A stretch of 64,000 nt of DNA from Maritimibacter dapengensis (GCF_019218265.1 NZ_JAHUZE010000003.1:186001-250000); one strand, 5' to 3'; positions 46,029 to 54,851 are shown, numbered from the stretch's first letter. Program-made: numbers and translations. The notes: generated by a model from the sequence alone, not told the origin.

Positions 46029-47042
46029 TCATTTCAGAACCGGTCGGATGGTGTCCGGCAGCATCACGCCCAGACCCATCGCTTCGGCCCTGTGAAAGCA
46101 CATTGCCGCGACGGCCAGGTCCTGAATGGCCCCGCCGACCGATTTGTAGAGCACGATTTCATCCGCGCTTTCGCGCCCCTTGATGCGCCCGCCGATCACA
46201 TCGGCCAGCGCGACAATCCGGTCTGTCAGGTCAGCACCGTCGGCCTTCGCGGCGATCAGGTCGCCCGTGTCATGCGCCACCTCGTTCGGCATGTCCGCCA
46301 CGATCCGCGCGGCACGGCTGAGCGTCGTCACGTCGACCTCGCGCTGCTCCGGCAGGGTCGATCCGATGGAGGCGACCGTCATGCCGGGCGCAAGGCGCGC
46401 GCCGTCGAAGAGCGGTTGTTCGTCCCGCGCCCGCGCGGCGCAGATCAGCATGTCGGGGGCGGCGGCGACCACGGCATTCGCATTGTCGCGCCCTGCCACG
46501 TCCAGACCCAGATCCGCCACCGCTGCAATGAACCGCGCCCGACTGTCCGGTGACGGACTGAACACCTCGACCCGGACGATGTCCCGCAGGGCGGCAAGCG
46601 CGCGCAGATGGTTTTGTGCCTCGAACCCGGTGCCGAGCAGCCCGACCCTGACCGCGCCCGGACGGCCGAGGGCGTCGAGCGCCAGCGCGGTGGTCGCCGC
46701 CGTGCGAAACCCGGTGATCGCGTTCCCGTCCAAGAGCGCACGCAGTTCGACCGATTGCTGATCGAAGAGCGGGATCAGATAGCTCACCCGGCCCGCGCGG
46801 AAGTTCGCGGCGATCATCTTGGCACCCATCATCCCGCCGTCGGGCGCGATACCGCTGAGGGTGCGCAGCCAAAGCCCCTCGCCCCGCGCCATGGTCCGGT
46901 CAGGAAACATCGCCTCGGTCACCTCGCCCGCATAGGCCGCGCGCAAGGCTTCGATGGCCTGCCCCCAATCGAACGCCCGCTCGACAGCGTCGCCGCCGAC
47001 GAACCGGGTGCCCAAGGTCAATTCCGCGCTTGTTCCGCTCAT
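46029..47042 (-). CDS. Ornithine cyclodeaminase / mu-crystallin family protein
   Basis: A 337-residue NAD(P)-binding protein: GMMGAKMIAANFRAG (substrate lysine region), GNAITGFRTAATTALALDALG, the dinucleotide motif GLLGTGFEAQNHLRAL and a final DVIGGRIKGRESADEIVLYKS. The family includes ornithine cyclodeaminase, alanine dehydrogenases, ketimine/pyrroline-2-carboxylate reductases and the EutC type. The first gene of the catabolic operon, it begins with GAGGGTGGT before the ATG at 47042 and is divergent from the GntR gene. Its presence hints at an imine or amino-acid intermediate. Confidence 0.9.
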   Translation of the reverse strand: MSGTSAELTLGTRFVGGDAVERAFDWGQAIEALRAAYAGEVTEAMFPDRTMARGEGLWLRTLSGIAPDGGMMGAKMIAANFRAGRVSYLIPLFDQQSVELRALLDGNAITGFRTAATTALALDALGRPGAVRVGLLGTGFEAQNHLRALAALRDIVRVEVFSPSPDSRARFIAAVADLGLDVAGRDNANAVVAAAPDMLICAARARDEQPLFDGARLAPGMTVASIGSTLPEQREVDVTTLSRAARIVADMPNEVAHDTGDLIAAKADGADLTDRIVALADVIGGRIKGRESADEIVLYKSVGGAIQDLAVAAMCFHRAEAMGLGVMLPDTIRPVLK

Positions 47043-47081
47043 ACCACCCTCATTCCCATGTCGAAGCGTGGTAAATGCATT

Positions 47082-47118
47082 ATTGATGCATGTCAATAAA
47101 ATGATTGATATTGATTGA
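47082..47118. promoter_or_regulatory. Cluster of ATTGA half-sites: likely FCD-GntR operator
   Basis: ATTGA-N6-TCAAT (47082-47097) is a dyad, followed by three more direct ATTGA copies at 47104, 47110 and 47114. They lie in the 122-bp divergent spacer between the ornithine cyclodeaminase gene and the GntR gene, a locally A/T-rich stretch. Autoregulated GntR/FCD regulators commonly bind such positions. Confidence 0.5.
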
Positions 47119-47164
47119 GCGAAGCGGCGGCACCCGTTAAAAACGGGCAATCACAGGAGGCCTC

Positions 47165-47824
47165 TTGGACGGTATCGACGATCTTTCCCGGCTGCGCGCC
47201 TTCATCGAAGGCGAGGCCGAACGCGGAAATAACCAGCTTCCGCCCGAACCAAAGCTGGCCGAGGCGCTCGACGTGTCGCGGGGGCGTCTGCGCACGCTTC
47301 TGAAGCGCGTGGAGGACGAGGGGCTGATCTGGCGACACGTCGGCAAGGGCACCTTTATCGGCGAGCGCGAAATCGACCCGACCGCGCCCGAATGGGCGGC
47401 GGACGTCAGCCTTGGCGACATCATGGATGCCCGGCGCCTGCTGGAACCGATGCTCGCCGGTCAGGCCGCGATCAATGCGCGGCCCGCGGACCTGTCGGCG
47501 ATGGAGAAATGCCTGACCGAAATGGAAACGGCGGCGTCATACGCACAATGGAAACGGCTGGACGAACGGCTTCACCGCCTGATCGCGACGGCGACCCGCA
47601 ATCCGCTGTTGCTTTTGCTGCACGATACGCTGCGCGGCCAGGGTCGCAGCGGGCTCGACACCCGGCTGAACGCCGTGTTCGGCCAAGAGACCGCGCCCTC
47701 CGCCACCAACCGCCAGCATGAGGCCATCGTTGCCGCAATCCGAAACGGCGACCCCGAAAGCGCCGAGAACGCAATGCGAGAGCACCTGACGTCGGTCCGG
47801 GAGCAATTGTTCGGGCTGAGATAG
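47165..47824 (+). CDS. GntR-family regulator, FadR/FCD subfamily
   Basis: A 219-residue protein with an N-terminal winged helix (residues 5-70: QLPPEPKLAEALDVSRGRLR, LLKRVEDEGLIWRHVGKGTF) and a C-terminal all-helical FCD ligand domain (about residues 85-215; DARRLLEPMLAGQAA, then LDERLHRLIATATRNPLLL and RQHEAIVAAIRNGD with histidines that bind a metal in this family). The start is TTG, six bases after a perfect AGGAGG. It most likely represses the divergent operon until a pathway metabolite binds. Confidence 0.92.
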   Translation: MDGIDDLSRLRAFIEGEAERGNNQLPPEPKLAEALDVSRGRLRTLLKRVEDEGLIWRHVGKGTFIGEREIDPTAPEWAADVSLGDIMDARRLLEPMLAGQAAINARPADLSAMEKCLTEMETAASYAQWKRLDERLHRLIATATRNPLLLLLHDTLRGQGRSGLDTRLNAVFGQETAPSATNRQHEAIVAAIRNGDPESAENAMREHLTSVREQLFGLR

Positions 47825-47846
47825 GGCGTCAACGAGAGCTGGCGCC

Positions 47847-48280
47847 TCAGAAAGAACAGTTGATCGCGACACCAAGCGCTCTGGTGCGCGCCTTGGGCGT
47901 CACACCGGTCGCCAATTGGTTTTGCAAGACCCGGCGCCGTAGGCGCGGATGCTCTTCGCGCAGTGCGGCGGCGGACAAGCCAAGCAGGTCGAGCGTCTGG
48001 TCACGAAAGTTCTCGACGAAGACATCGGCCGTAGAGATTAAGTTGTGCAGAGCAGCAAGGAGTTGGGGCCTTTGACATCATGCGGGACGGACTTTTTGCC
48101 GCGATTGAAGGTCGGATAAAACTCCGATCCCATACCGGTCACGTGCCTCGTCTTGTCATACTCTGGTGGTTCAACCTTGATCACTTCCGCCCCGAGGAAG
48201 GCTAGTAACATCCCCGCCGACGGCCCCATCACAATATGGCTCATCGCAACGACGCGATTTCCAGACAATGGCTTGTGCAT
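47847..48280 (-). pseudogene. CaiB/BaiF CoA-transferase remnant, frameshifted and truncated
   Basis: The first 70 codons from the ATG at 48280 are clearly class III CoA-transferase: PLSGNRVVAMSHIVMGPSAG, MLLAFLGAEVIKVEPPEYDK and FNRGKKSVPHDVKGP. After this the frame ends quickly, but a second minus-strand frame continues the family with LHNLISTADVFVENFRD and QTLDLLGLSAAALREEHPRL, so a frameshift lies near 48070. Beyond that the sequence changes to an unrelated basic tail ending at 47847. A full protein has about 400 residues; only about 130 remain. It abuts the catabolic cluster and may be a lost part of it. Confidence 0.82.
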
Positions 48281-48472
48281 AGTCACGACATTTCCTCCCA
48301 CCTCATACCATAGGGAAGGCGGAGTATCTTAAAATCATAACATTTCTAAAGGTTGGTTCTGGGTTTTGGAACGATTGCCGGAACCGTTTTGGATTTTGCA
48401 GGAGTGACTGACGGCCCTTGTTACAGTCTCGTTGAATTGGACCACCGGACTGTGAAAGATCGGAGGTTTAGA

Positions 48473-48736
48473 ATGACTATGAAAAGGAAAGACAGAGATT
48501 CAGTCGCAACACTGCGGCAGTTCGAGTTGCTTGTCAGTCTATGGATGGCGCAAGTTTCGGTGGAAAACAAACACACGTTCGGCGGGATGCGACCTTACAA
48601 AAAACGGTCCACCTACGACACGCCGTATTACCTCTGGGTATTAATGGAAATGGCTTCCGAGATAACGAAAACTCCTGAATCCAACAGGAGCATTGGTTCC
48701 CTAAGCGCCATGTCAGGCACATGGTACGCAGCGTAG
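48473..48736 (+). CDS. Hypothetical protein in lower-GC patch (87 aa)
   Basis: The ATG at 48473 follows CGGAGG at eight bases and opens an 87-codon frame (MTMKRKDRDSVATLRQFELL to SGTWYAA). I recognise no domain. Codon use is unlike that of the neighbours, with many A/T-ending codons and repeated K and R in AAA/AGA form, and the region 48300-48740 is visibly poorer in GC. It may be horizontally acquired or a fragment. The frame is also open to 48353, but without a ribosome site. Confidence 0.4.
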   Translation: MTMKRKDRDSVATLRQFELLVSLWMAQVSVENKHTFGGMRPYKKRSTYDTPYYLWVLMEMASEITKTPESNRSIGSLSAMSGTWYAA

Positions 48737-48945
48737 AGCGTGGCCCTGCGGCATGTGTGCTGCCGGAGAGCGCACGCTTTCAGTTTTGAGATAACATGCA
48801 GGGTATAGGATTTCAGGCAGCTCCGGATGGGTCGTGTAGGATATGCGCGGTGCCGGGAGGTCTGTGGGAGTCCGGGGAACGTCTGGGAAACCCGTGGGCG
48901 CGGCTCGTCAGAGCGACGTCGGCCATTCTCTCTGCACGGACCCGG

Positions 48946-49530
48946 CTACACATCCCCGAGAAGCGTTTCGAAACGTTGGACGAAATCCCGGCGGACTTTG
49001 ACCGGAGGACGGGGTTCGATCTGGATGTCGGAGATCAGGCCTTCGTCGGGATGGCCGAAGAACCTGTCCGATTCCACGATGGAAAATCCCGCGATCTGCG
49101 TCGCTTCGAGCCAGGCCGACACGCGATCGGCTTTCTTGATCGCTTTCTTCACGGTCGCGGGGACTTTTGCGGGCAGCCCGAAACGCATGTGGATGGCCGC
49201 CTGCAATCTTTCGTCAAGTTCACCATAGCCGGGTCCCACGGCAGCCTTCACCGGCGATATCATGTCTCCGATCACGTATTCGGGGCCATCGTGCAACAAG
49301 GCAGCCAGACGCCACTTCACTGGCGCGCTCGGGTTCATCCGGGAAAAGAGCTCTTCGACCAGGATCGAGTGTTCGGCAACGCTGTAGGGAAAATCGCCAT
49401 GGGTCTGGCCATTCCACCGGGCAACGAAGGCCAGCCCGTGCGCGATATCCTCGACTTCGATATCGACCGGCGTCGGGTCGAGCAGATCGAGACGTCGGCC
49501 CGACAGCATCCTTTGCCATGCGCGTGCCAT
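48946..49530 (-). CDS. HD-domain phosphohydrolase (YfbR-like)
   Basis: A 194-residue cytoplasmic protein with the HD metal motifs SVAEHSILVEELFSR and LAALLHDGPEYVIGDM, then a later aspartate region IKKADRVSAWLEA. This matches the YfbR/5'-nucleotidase type of HD hydrolase. It begins with a sequence (SGRRLDLLDPTPVDIEVEDI) typical for members that act on nucleotides or on unknown phosphate esters. Its ATG shares one base with the stop of the FkbM methyltransferase gene upstream, so the two are coupled. Confidence 0.85.
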   Translation of the reverse strand: MARAWQRMLSGRRLDLLDPTPVDIEVEDIAHGLAFVARWNGQTHGDFPYSVAEHSILVEELFSRMNPSAPVKWRLAALLHDGPEYVIGDMISPVKAAVGPGYGELDERLQAAIHMRFGLPAKVPATVKKAIKKADRVSAWLEATQIAGFSIVESDRFFGHPDEGLISDIQIEPRPPVKVRRDFVQRFETLLGDV

Positions 49531-50210
49531 CAGAGTTCGCGCCCCTCGGGCAGATAAACGACGTTGCCGTGAAGCCGGCCGCGGCGTTCATACTTCACGC
49601 GCGGGAATTGCTTTCGGATCCATCGCGGCCGGTCGAATTCTTCGAGGACGAGAATGGGTTTCCAGCGGTTGATGATATGGTAAGCGCCCCACAGGGCCTC
49701 GATCTCATGCCCCTCGATGTCCAACTGAAGGACCGAAACAGGCCTGTCGAGCGGAACGGCGAAATCGAGCATCACCGAGGCGACTTCTTCGACGCCCAGT
49801 CCGGAACCGTCAACGAAATGCGAATGCCCGCCCAGAGCCGCGCCCGCTTCGTCATGGGTCCGGAAATGGATCGAACCGGAGCGGTTTGATAGTGCCGCAT
49901 TCGTCAGGCTTACATTGGTCAGATCGTTAAGCTGGATAGTTTCGGTGGCGTGGCGGTAGCTTGCCGGGTTCGGTTCGAACGCCCAGATACGAGCATCGGG
50001 CGCGAGGGCCGACGACAGGCCGGGGAGAAAATCGCCGAAGAACGTGCCGGCATGAATGATATCCCCGGTTCCGACCGCATCGCGCATGAAGGCGATCGTT
50101 TTCGGCTCATACACTTCGCCGGCCTTGATCCTCCTCACAGCGGGTCGTGTATCCAGCTGTTCCGGCACCGAATAGCGCCCATACTCGTTTTCGAAAACCT
50201 GCTCAGACAT
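49530..50210 (-). CDS. FkbM-family methyltransferase
   Basis: A 226-residue SAM-dependent methyltransferase. The SAM site is IIHAGTFFGDFLPGLSSAL followed by the acidic AFEPNPASYRHATETIQLN. The FkbM feature VLQLDIEGHEIEALWG is present near residue 160. FkbM enzymes O-methylate sugars or small molecules, so a surface glycan is one possible substrate. The ribosome site before 50210 is weak. It lies 54 bp after another methyltransferase gene and overlaps the HD gene. Confidence 0.85.
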   Translation of the reverse strand: MSEQVFENEYGRYSVPEQLDTRPAVRRIKAGEVYEPKTIAFMRDAVGTGDIIHAGTFFGDFLPGLSSALAPDARIWAFEPNPASYRHATETIQLNDLTNVSLTNAALSNRSGSIHFRTHDEAGAALGGHSHFVDGSGLGVEEVASVMLDFAVPLDRPVSVLQLDIEGHEIEALWGAYHIINRWKPILVLEEFDRPRWIRKQFPRVKYERRGRLHGNVVYLPEGREL

Positions 50211-50264
50211 GGATGCAAAAGGCCTGATACGGCAATGGCTGTCAATCGGGATGATGGGAGCGGA

Positions 50265-51188
50265 TCATTCGGTATCGGACAGATACAATTCGCCTTCCGA
50301 GGCCTTGCCGCGGTGCGGTTTCGATGCCTCGAAGGTTTCCCAGACGTCGACGCAATCGGTTCCTTTCCGATATACGAGATCCGGGTTGATGGGCGTATAC
50401 CCCACGGGTGCAAGATCCGATCGGTTGTTTGCGAAATCCAACCCCGCGACACGGAAATCCTGCGCGACCCAAGGTCCATCCATCCAGGTATCACCCTCGT
50501 TCGGGATCGCTTGGTCGGTCACGCGACAAACGATGCAAACGCGGCTGATGTTGTCTTTGCTTGGCGCCTTGAAAAGGAGATCGATCGGCTTCATGCGAAG
50601 CATCCGAGCGAAGTAATCGAAGCACCCCAGAGAGATCTGGAAATAGTTGGATCCCCCGTAAAATCGGCCTCCGGCATTGAACTGGGCGGCATAGTCTCCG
50701 GTCGCGGTCACTGAAGTCTCGAGGAGCATGATACCGCCCTCCCGCACATGCGCACGCGCCGCTGCGAGCCCGGCGAGCGGATCGACCATGTGATAGAGGA
50801 CACCCGCGAATACGCCCACATCGAACAGGGGAACGTCCTGTGCGCGCAAGCGGTCGGCAAGATCCGTAAGCTCGAGCGAATGGTAGTAATCAAATGAAAC
50901 GTCATATGCCTCCTGTACCAGCGCGAGTCGATCGGTCAGGTTCAACCTGTCGTAGCCAGACACATTGGCGGCACCCTGACGAGCCATCAGGACAGACAGA
51001 AGGCCTTCCTGCATGCCGATATCCAGGCACCGTTGGCCTTCGAGGTCGATGTTGCGCACGATCTGCCTGGTCATCGAACTCGTGCCCCGGACGCGACCAC
51101 CGGTCATGACATCCGGGCGAAGTTCGATCTTGTAATACCAATCGTCCGAGCGGATCGTTTCGTCAGACAAATCATCAAGTTGTTTCAA
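50265..51188 (-). CDS. Class I SAM methyltransferase, CmoB/DUF1698-like
   Basis: A 307-residue protein with CLDIGMQEGLLSVLMARQG as the SAM-binding motif and FAGVLYHMVDPLAGLAAARA, then GGIMLLETSVTATGD, which resemble CmoB-type (DUF1698) enzymes. CmoB itself acts on tRNA wobble uridine, but this protein lacks the rest of the CmoB N-terminus, so a different acceptor is likely. The start is taken as TTG at 51188, seven bases after GGAGG; a TTG two codons earlier would leave only one base between site and start. It heads a methyltransferase pair. Confidence 0.78.
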   Translation of the reverse strand: MKQLDDLSDETIRSDDWYYKIELRPDVMTGGRVRGTSSMTRQIVRNIDLEGQRCLDIGMQEGLLSVLMARQGAANVSGYDRLNLTDRLALVQEAYDVSFDYYHSLELTDLADRLRAQDVPLFDVGVFAGVLYHMVDPLAGLAAARAHVREGGIMLLETSVTATGDYAAQFNAGGRFYGGSNYFQISLGCFDYFARMLRMKPIDLLFKAPSKDNISRVCIVCRVTDQAIPNEGDTWMDGPWVAQDFRVAGLDFANNRSDLAPVGYTPINPDLVYRKGTDCVDVWETFEASKPHRGKASEGELYLSDTE

Positions 51189-51374
51189 AATCAAACCTCC
51201 GCAAGAATGTGAAATACCCGCTCTGTAAACACCAGTTCGAGGAGCAAAGAAACCATCGAGCCGAAATATTGCGTCTCATACCTCTGAATGCTGCCGTGAA
51301 TCCTAGAATGTTGCAGTCATGAGAACGCAATGGTATCGCCGAACCGAATTTCCCAACAACGAAGGGCACAGACC

Positions 51375-52763
51375 TTGGCAAACGATTACATTGTGAAGGA
51401 CATTTCACTCGCCGATTACGGGCGCAAGGAACTCGATATCGCCGAGACGGAAATGCCGGGGCTGATGGCGTGTCGCGCCGAGTTTGGTGAAGAGAAACCG
51501 CTCAAGGGCGCGCGTATCGTCGGTTCGCTTCACATGACGATCCAGACCGCGGTTCTGATCGAAACGCTCGTGGCATTGGGGGCCGATGTGCGCTGGGCGT
51601 CCTGCAACATCTTTTCAACGCAGGATCACGCGGCGGCGGCGATTGCAGCGGCGGATATTCCGGTCTTCGCGGTCAAGGGCCAGACGCTCGAAGAGCACTG
51701 GGATTACCTCGACAAGAGTTTCCAGTTCGACGAGGGCCCCAACATGATCCTCGACGATGGTGGCGATGCGACGCTCTATGTCCTGCTGGGCGCGCGTGCC
51801 GAGGCGGGCGAAGACATCATCCCGGCCCCGCAGTCGGAAGAAGAAGAAGTCATCAAGAAGCAGATCGCCAAGCGGATGAAGGAAAGCCCCGGCTGGTTCA
51901 CCAAGGTACGCGACGCGATCAAGGGCGTGTCGGAAGAAACCACCACCGGCGTCCACCGCCTGTATGAGCTTCAGCGTGAGGGGCGGCTTCCCTTCCCGGC
52001 GATCAACGTGAACGACAGCGTCACCAAGTCAAAGTTCGACAACAAGTATGGCTGCAAGGAATCGCTGGTTGACGGTATTCGGCGCGCCACGGACACCATG
52101 ATGGCCGGCAAGGTCGCCGTGGTCTGCGGCTACGGCGACGTGGGCAAAGGCTCGGCGGCATCGCTGCGGGGCGCGGGAGCACGGGTGAAAGTGACCGAAA
52201 TCGACCCGATCTGCGCGCTTCAGGCGGCGATGGACGGGTTCGAGGTCGTCACGCTCGAAGACGTGGTCGACAGCGCCGACATCTTCATCACTACGACTGG
52301 CAACAAGGACATCATCCGCATCGAGCACATGCGCGCGATGAAGGATATGGCGATCGTCGGCAACATCGGTCATTTCGACAACGAAATTCAGGTTGCCGCA
52401 CTGAAGAACCACAAGTGGACGAACATCAAAGAACAGGTCGACATGATCGAGATGCCCTCGGGCAATCGCATCATCCTCCTGTCCGAAGGTCGCCTGTTGA
52501 ACCTGGGCAATGCGACCGGCCATCCGTCCTTCGTCATGTCGGCGTCCTTCACGAACCAGGTGCTCGCCCAGATCGAGCTGTGGCAGCGCGGCGAAAATTA
52601 CGGGAACGAGGTCTATATCCTACCCAAGCATCTGGACGAGAAGGTAGCGTTGCTTCACCTCGACCGGATCGGTGTGAAACTCTCGAAACTCACCCCGGAA
52701 CAGGCCGCCTATATCGGTGTCACGCCGGAGGGGCCTTACAAGCCTGAGCACTACCGCTACTGA
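51375..52763 (+). CDS. ahcY: Adenosylhomocysteinase
   Basis: AhcY hydrolyses S-adenosylhomocysteine to adenosine and homocysteine, relieving inhibition of methyltransferases. The 462-residue protein has [30 protein letters not shown], the NAD motif [18 protein letters not shown] and the C-terminal [10 protein letters not shown] with KPEHYRY. The start is read as TTG at 51375 ([15 protein letters not shown]), preceded by AAGGG; an upstream ATG at 51330 would add 15 unusual residues. I found no SAH riboswitch in the leader. A strong terminator follows. Confidence 0.97.
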   Translation: MANDYIVKDISLADYGRKELDIAETEMPGLMACRAEFGEEKPLKGARIVGSLHMTIQTAVLIETLVALGADVRWASCNIFSTQDHAAAAIAAADIPVFAVKGQTLEEHWDYLDKSFQFDEGPNMILDDGGDATLYVLLGARAEAGEDIIPAPQSEEEEVIKKQIAKRMKESPGWFTKVRDAIKGVSEETTTGVHRLYELQREGRLPFPAINVNDSVTKSKFDNKYGCKESLVDGIRRATDTMMAGKVAVVCGYGDVGKGSAASLRGAGARVKVTEIDPICALQAAMDGFEVVTLEDVVDSADIFITTTGNKDIIRIEHMRAMKDMAIVGNIGHFDNEIQVAALKNHKWTNIKEQVDMIEMPSGNRIILLSEGRLLNLGNATGHPSFVMSASFTNQVLAQIELWQRGENYGNEVYILPKHLDEKVALLHLDRIGVKLSKLTPEQAAYIGVTPEGPYKPEHYRY

Positions 52764-52817
52764 CTGATCACTCGCGGGCGTCGAAAAAGCCCGTCATTCG
52801 ATCGGAACTTGAGACAG

Positions 52818-52853
52818 GGCGCCGCGCGGAAAAGCGCGGCGCCTAAATTTTTA
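52818..52853 (+). terminator. Rho-independent terminator of ahcY
   Basis: GGCGCCGCGC and GCGCGGCGCC form a perfect 10-bp stem with a GGAAAA loop, followed by TAAATTTTTA, about 55 bases past the ahcY stop. Confidence 0.88.
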
Positions 52854-53042
52854 TATATAAAACAGTCCTTTATTCTGGGCTCGCGAAGGTTCCCGCCGCT
52901 CTGGTTATGCGCCAGAAACCGCTCAATGGGTCGTGTCTTGCGGGCTGAAATCCGCCACGCAACCGATTCCGCCGCGATGCAGCGGGAACGGAACGCTCAC
53001 GCCGCCGTTGCCTACCCAAATCGTGTAAAAAGGAGGCACGCT

Positions 53043-53750
53043 ATGGAACTTAAGAAATTTATGATGAGTGCGGGCATCGCTGCCCTTATTGCAGGCGGTG
53101 CGATTGCACAGGACACGAATGCTGAAACCGGCACGGTCGAGGCACCCGAAACAGGTGAAATGACTGGCGAAGCGACCGGCACCGAGACCGAAATGGCCCC
53201 GGCTCCGTCCTTTACGTCGCTTGAAGAGATGACTGTCGGCGACGTTGTCGGCTTCGTGGCCTACGATCCGGAAGGCAACCGCATCGGTGAGATCGACTAT
53301 GTGATCGATACCGGCTCCGAGCCTGAAGCCGTGATCGGTATCGGTGGCTTCCTCGGCCTTGGTGAATACACCGTCGCCCTGCCCCTGTCCGACTTCGAAC
53401 TGACCGACGACGGTATGGGCTTCGAACTGGCGACCGACAAGGAGACCTTGAAGGAAACGCCTGAATTCGACGAATCCAATGTCGAGGGCCTGCCGGACGA
53501 AACGCCGATTTCGGACCTGCTCGTCGCGGAAGCGCCTGAAGAAGGCATGGATGCTTCTGGCTCCGACGCCACGGCTTCGGACGACGCAGCACCTGAAGAA
53601 GGTGCTATGACCGAGGAAGAAGGCACCATGGAAGAAGGCGCCATGGAAGAGGAAGCCGCGGAAGACGATACCATGGAAGAACCGGCTGCTGAAGGTGACA
53701 CCATGGAAGAGCCCGCCGAAGAAGAGACCGAAGAGACGACCACGCAGTGA
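53043..53750 (+). CDS. PRC-barrel domain protein with signal peptide and acidic repeat tail
   Basis: A 235-residue exported protein. A signal peptide (MELKKFMMSAGIAALIAGGA, cleaved near AIAQD) precedes a PRC-barrel domain (about residues 60-150: MTVGDVVGFVAYDPEGNRIG, then EAVIGIGGFLGLGEYTVALP). The last 70 residues are nearly all E, A, D, T, M and G with repeated TMEE and GAMEEE units. PRC-barrels often mediate membrane-surface or RNA-related interactions; the role of the secreted form is unknown. AAGGAGG precedes the ATG. A hairpin follows. Confidence 0.88.
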   Translation: MELKKFMMSAGIAALIAGGAIAQDTNAETGTVEAPETGEMTGEATGTETEMAPAPSFTSLEEMTVGDVVGFVAYDPEGNRIGEIDYVIDTGSEPEAVIGIGGFLGLGEYTVALPLSDFELTDDGMGFELATDKETLKETPEFDESNVEGLPDETPISDLLVAEAPEEGMDASGSDATASDDAAPEEGAMTEEEGTMEEGAMEEEAAEDDTMEEPAAEGDTMEEPAEEETEETTTQ

Positions 53751-53772
53751 TCTGCGATCGTACTTTGGCGAT

Positions 53773-53800
53773 GAGGCGCGTCCTTCGGGGCGCGCCTCTT
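53773..53800 (+). terminator. Hairpin terminator after the PRC-barrel gene
   Basis: GAGGCGCG and CGCGCCTC form an 8-bp stem with a 10-base loop and a short TT, 22 bases past the stop. Confidence 0.6.
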
Positions 53801-53849
53801 GCATGTTCGAGCACCCCCGCGCAGGATCGCGCGAAATCGGGGGGTGCAA

Positions 53850-54830
53850 ATGCGGATCATCATATACGGGACCGGTGCGATTGGAGGCGGGATTGCCGCC
53901 GCACTCACGCGATCCGGCCATGAAACAACGGCAATTGCGAGAGGTGCGCAACTAAGCGCCATCCGCGAACACGGTCTTACGCTGCGCACCCCGACGGAAA
54001 CGTTCACGCAACCGCTCGACGTGGTCGCGACCCCGCGGGAGGCGCGTATCGGACCGGACGACGCGATCCTGCTCGCCATGAAAGGCCAGCATACCGCTGC
54101 TGCGCTCGAAGACCTGCGCGCGGCCGGTGTCGTAACGCAGCCGATCTTCTGCCTGCAGAACGGCGTCGGAAACGAGCCGCGCGCGCTGCGATACTTCGCA
54201 AACGTTCATGGCGTGACGGTCATGATGCCCGCAATATTCGTGCAACCCGGAGAGGTCGCCGTCCAAAGCCAACCCAAGTTGGGCCTTTTCTACATCGGTC
54301 GTTACCCTTCCGGTGCGGACAGCGCCGATGACGAACTCGCCGGTGCGTTGACAAAAGCCGGGTTCGCGGCCTTCACCCGCAATGACGTCATGGCGTCGAA
54401 ACACGGCAAGCTCATCATGAACCTGTCGAATATCATAGGGGCCGCCCTGGGTCACAATGCGCCCGAAGGCGAGGAATTGCGTGAGGCGGCGAAAGCTGAA
54501 GCGATTGCCGTGTTCAGAAAGGCCGGGGTGTCTTGGGAAGACGTAGGAATGGATCACCCCGATCGGAAGGCGCATATGAACTGGACGCGCGTCCCCGGTG
54601 TCGAGGCGGTCGGCACATCGACCGCGCAAAGCCTCGTCCGTGGGACCGGCAGTGTCGAGACCGATTGGCTCAATGGCGAGATCGTCCTGCTGGGTCGTCT
54701 TCATGACGTGCCGACACCGGTAAACGCCGCGCTCACACGTATCGGGGCACGCATGGCGCAGGAGGGGCAGAAGGTGGGATCCGTCTCTGTTGCGGACATT
54801 TACGCCGAGATCGACAAGAGTAACGGCTAG
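53850..54830 (+). CDS. Ketopantoate reductase (PanE/ApbA) family protein
   Basis: A 326-residue NADPH-dependent reductase: RIIIYGTGAIGGGIAAALTR at the start, VFCLQNGVGNE-like FCLQNGVGNEPRAL near residue 105, and the C-terminal domain with a lysine in ASKHGKLIMNLSNIIGA (catalytic lysine of the family). It could make pantoate, but many paralogs reduce other keto acids and the genome may have a second copy, so no symbol is given. GGGGG lies before the ATG at 53850. The next gene begins 21 bases after it ends. Confidence 0.85.
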   Translation: MRIIIYGTGAIGGGIAAALTRSGHETTAIARGAQLSAIREHGLTLRTPTETFTQPLDVVATPREARIGPDDAILLAMKGQHTAAALEDLRAAGVVTQPIFCLQNGVGNEPRALRYFANVHGVTVMMPAIFVQPGEVAVQSQPKLGLFYIGRYPSGADSADDELAGALTKAGFAAFTRNDVMASKHGKLIMNLSNIIGAALGHNAPEGEELREAAKAEAIAVFRKAGVSWEDVGMDHPDRKAHMNWTRVPGVEAVGTSTAQSLVRGTGSVETDWLNGEIVLLGRLHDVPTPVNAALTRIGARMAQEGQKVGSVSVADIYAEIDKSNG

Positions 54831-54851
54831 CTACAACCACGGGATTTCATT

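Noticed and set aside
51195-51374. SAH or SAM riboswitch in the ahcY leader
   Set aside because: I looked for the conserved stems of the known SAH and SAM/SAH classes and did not find them.
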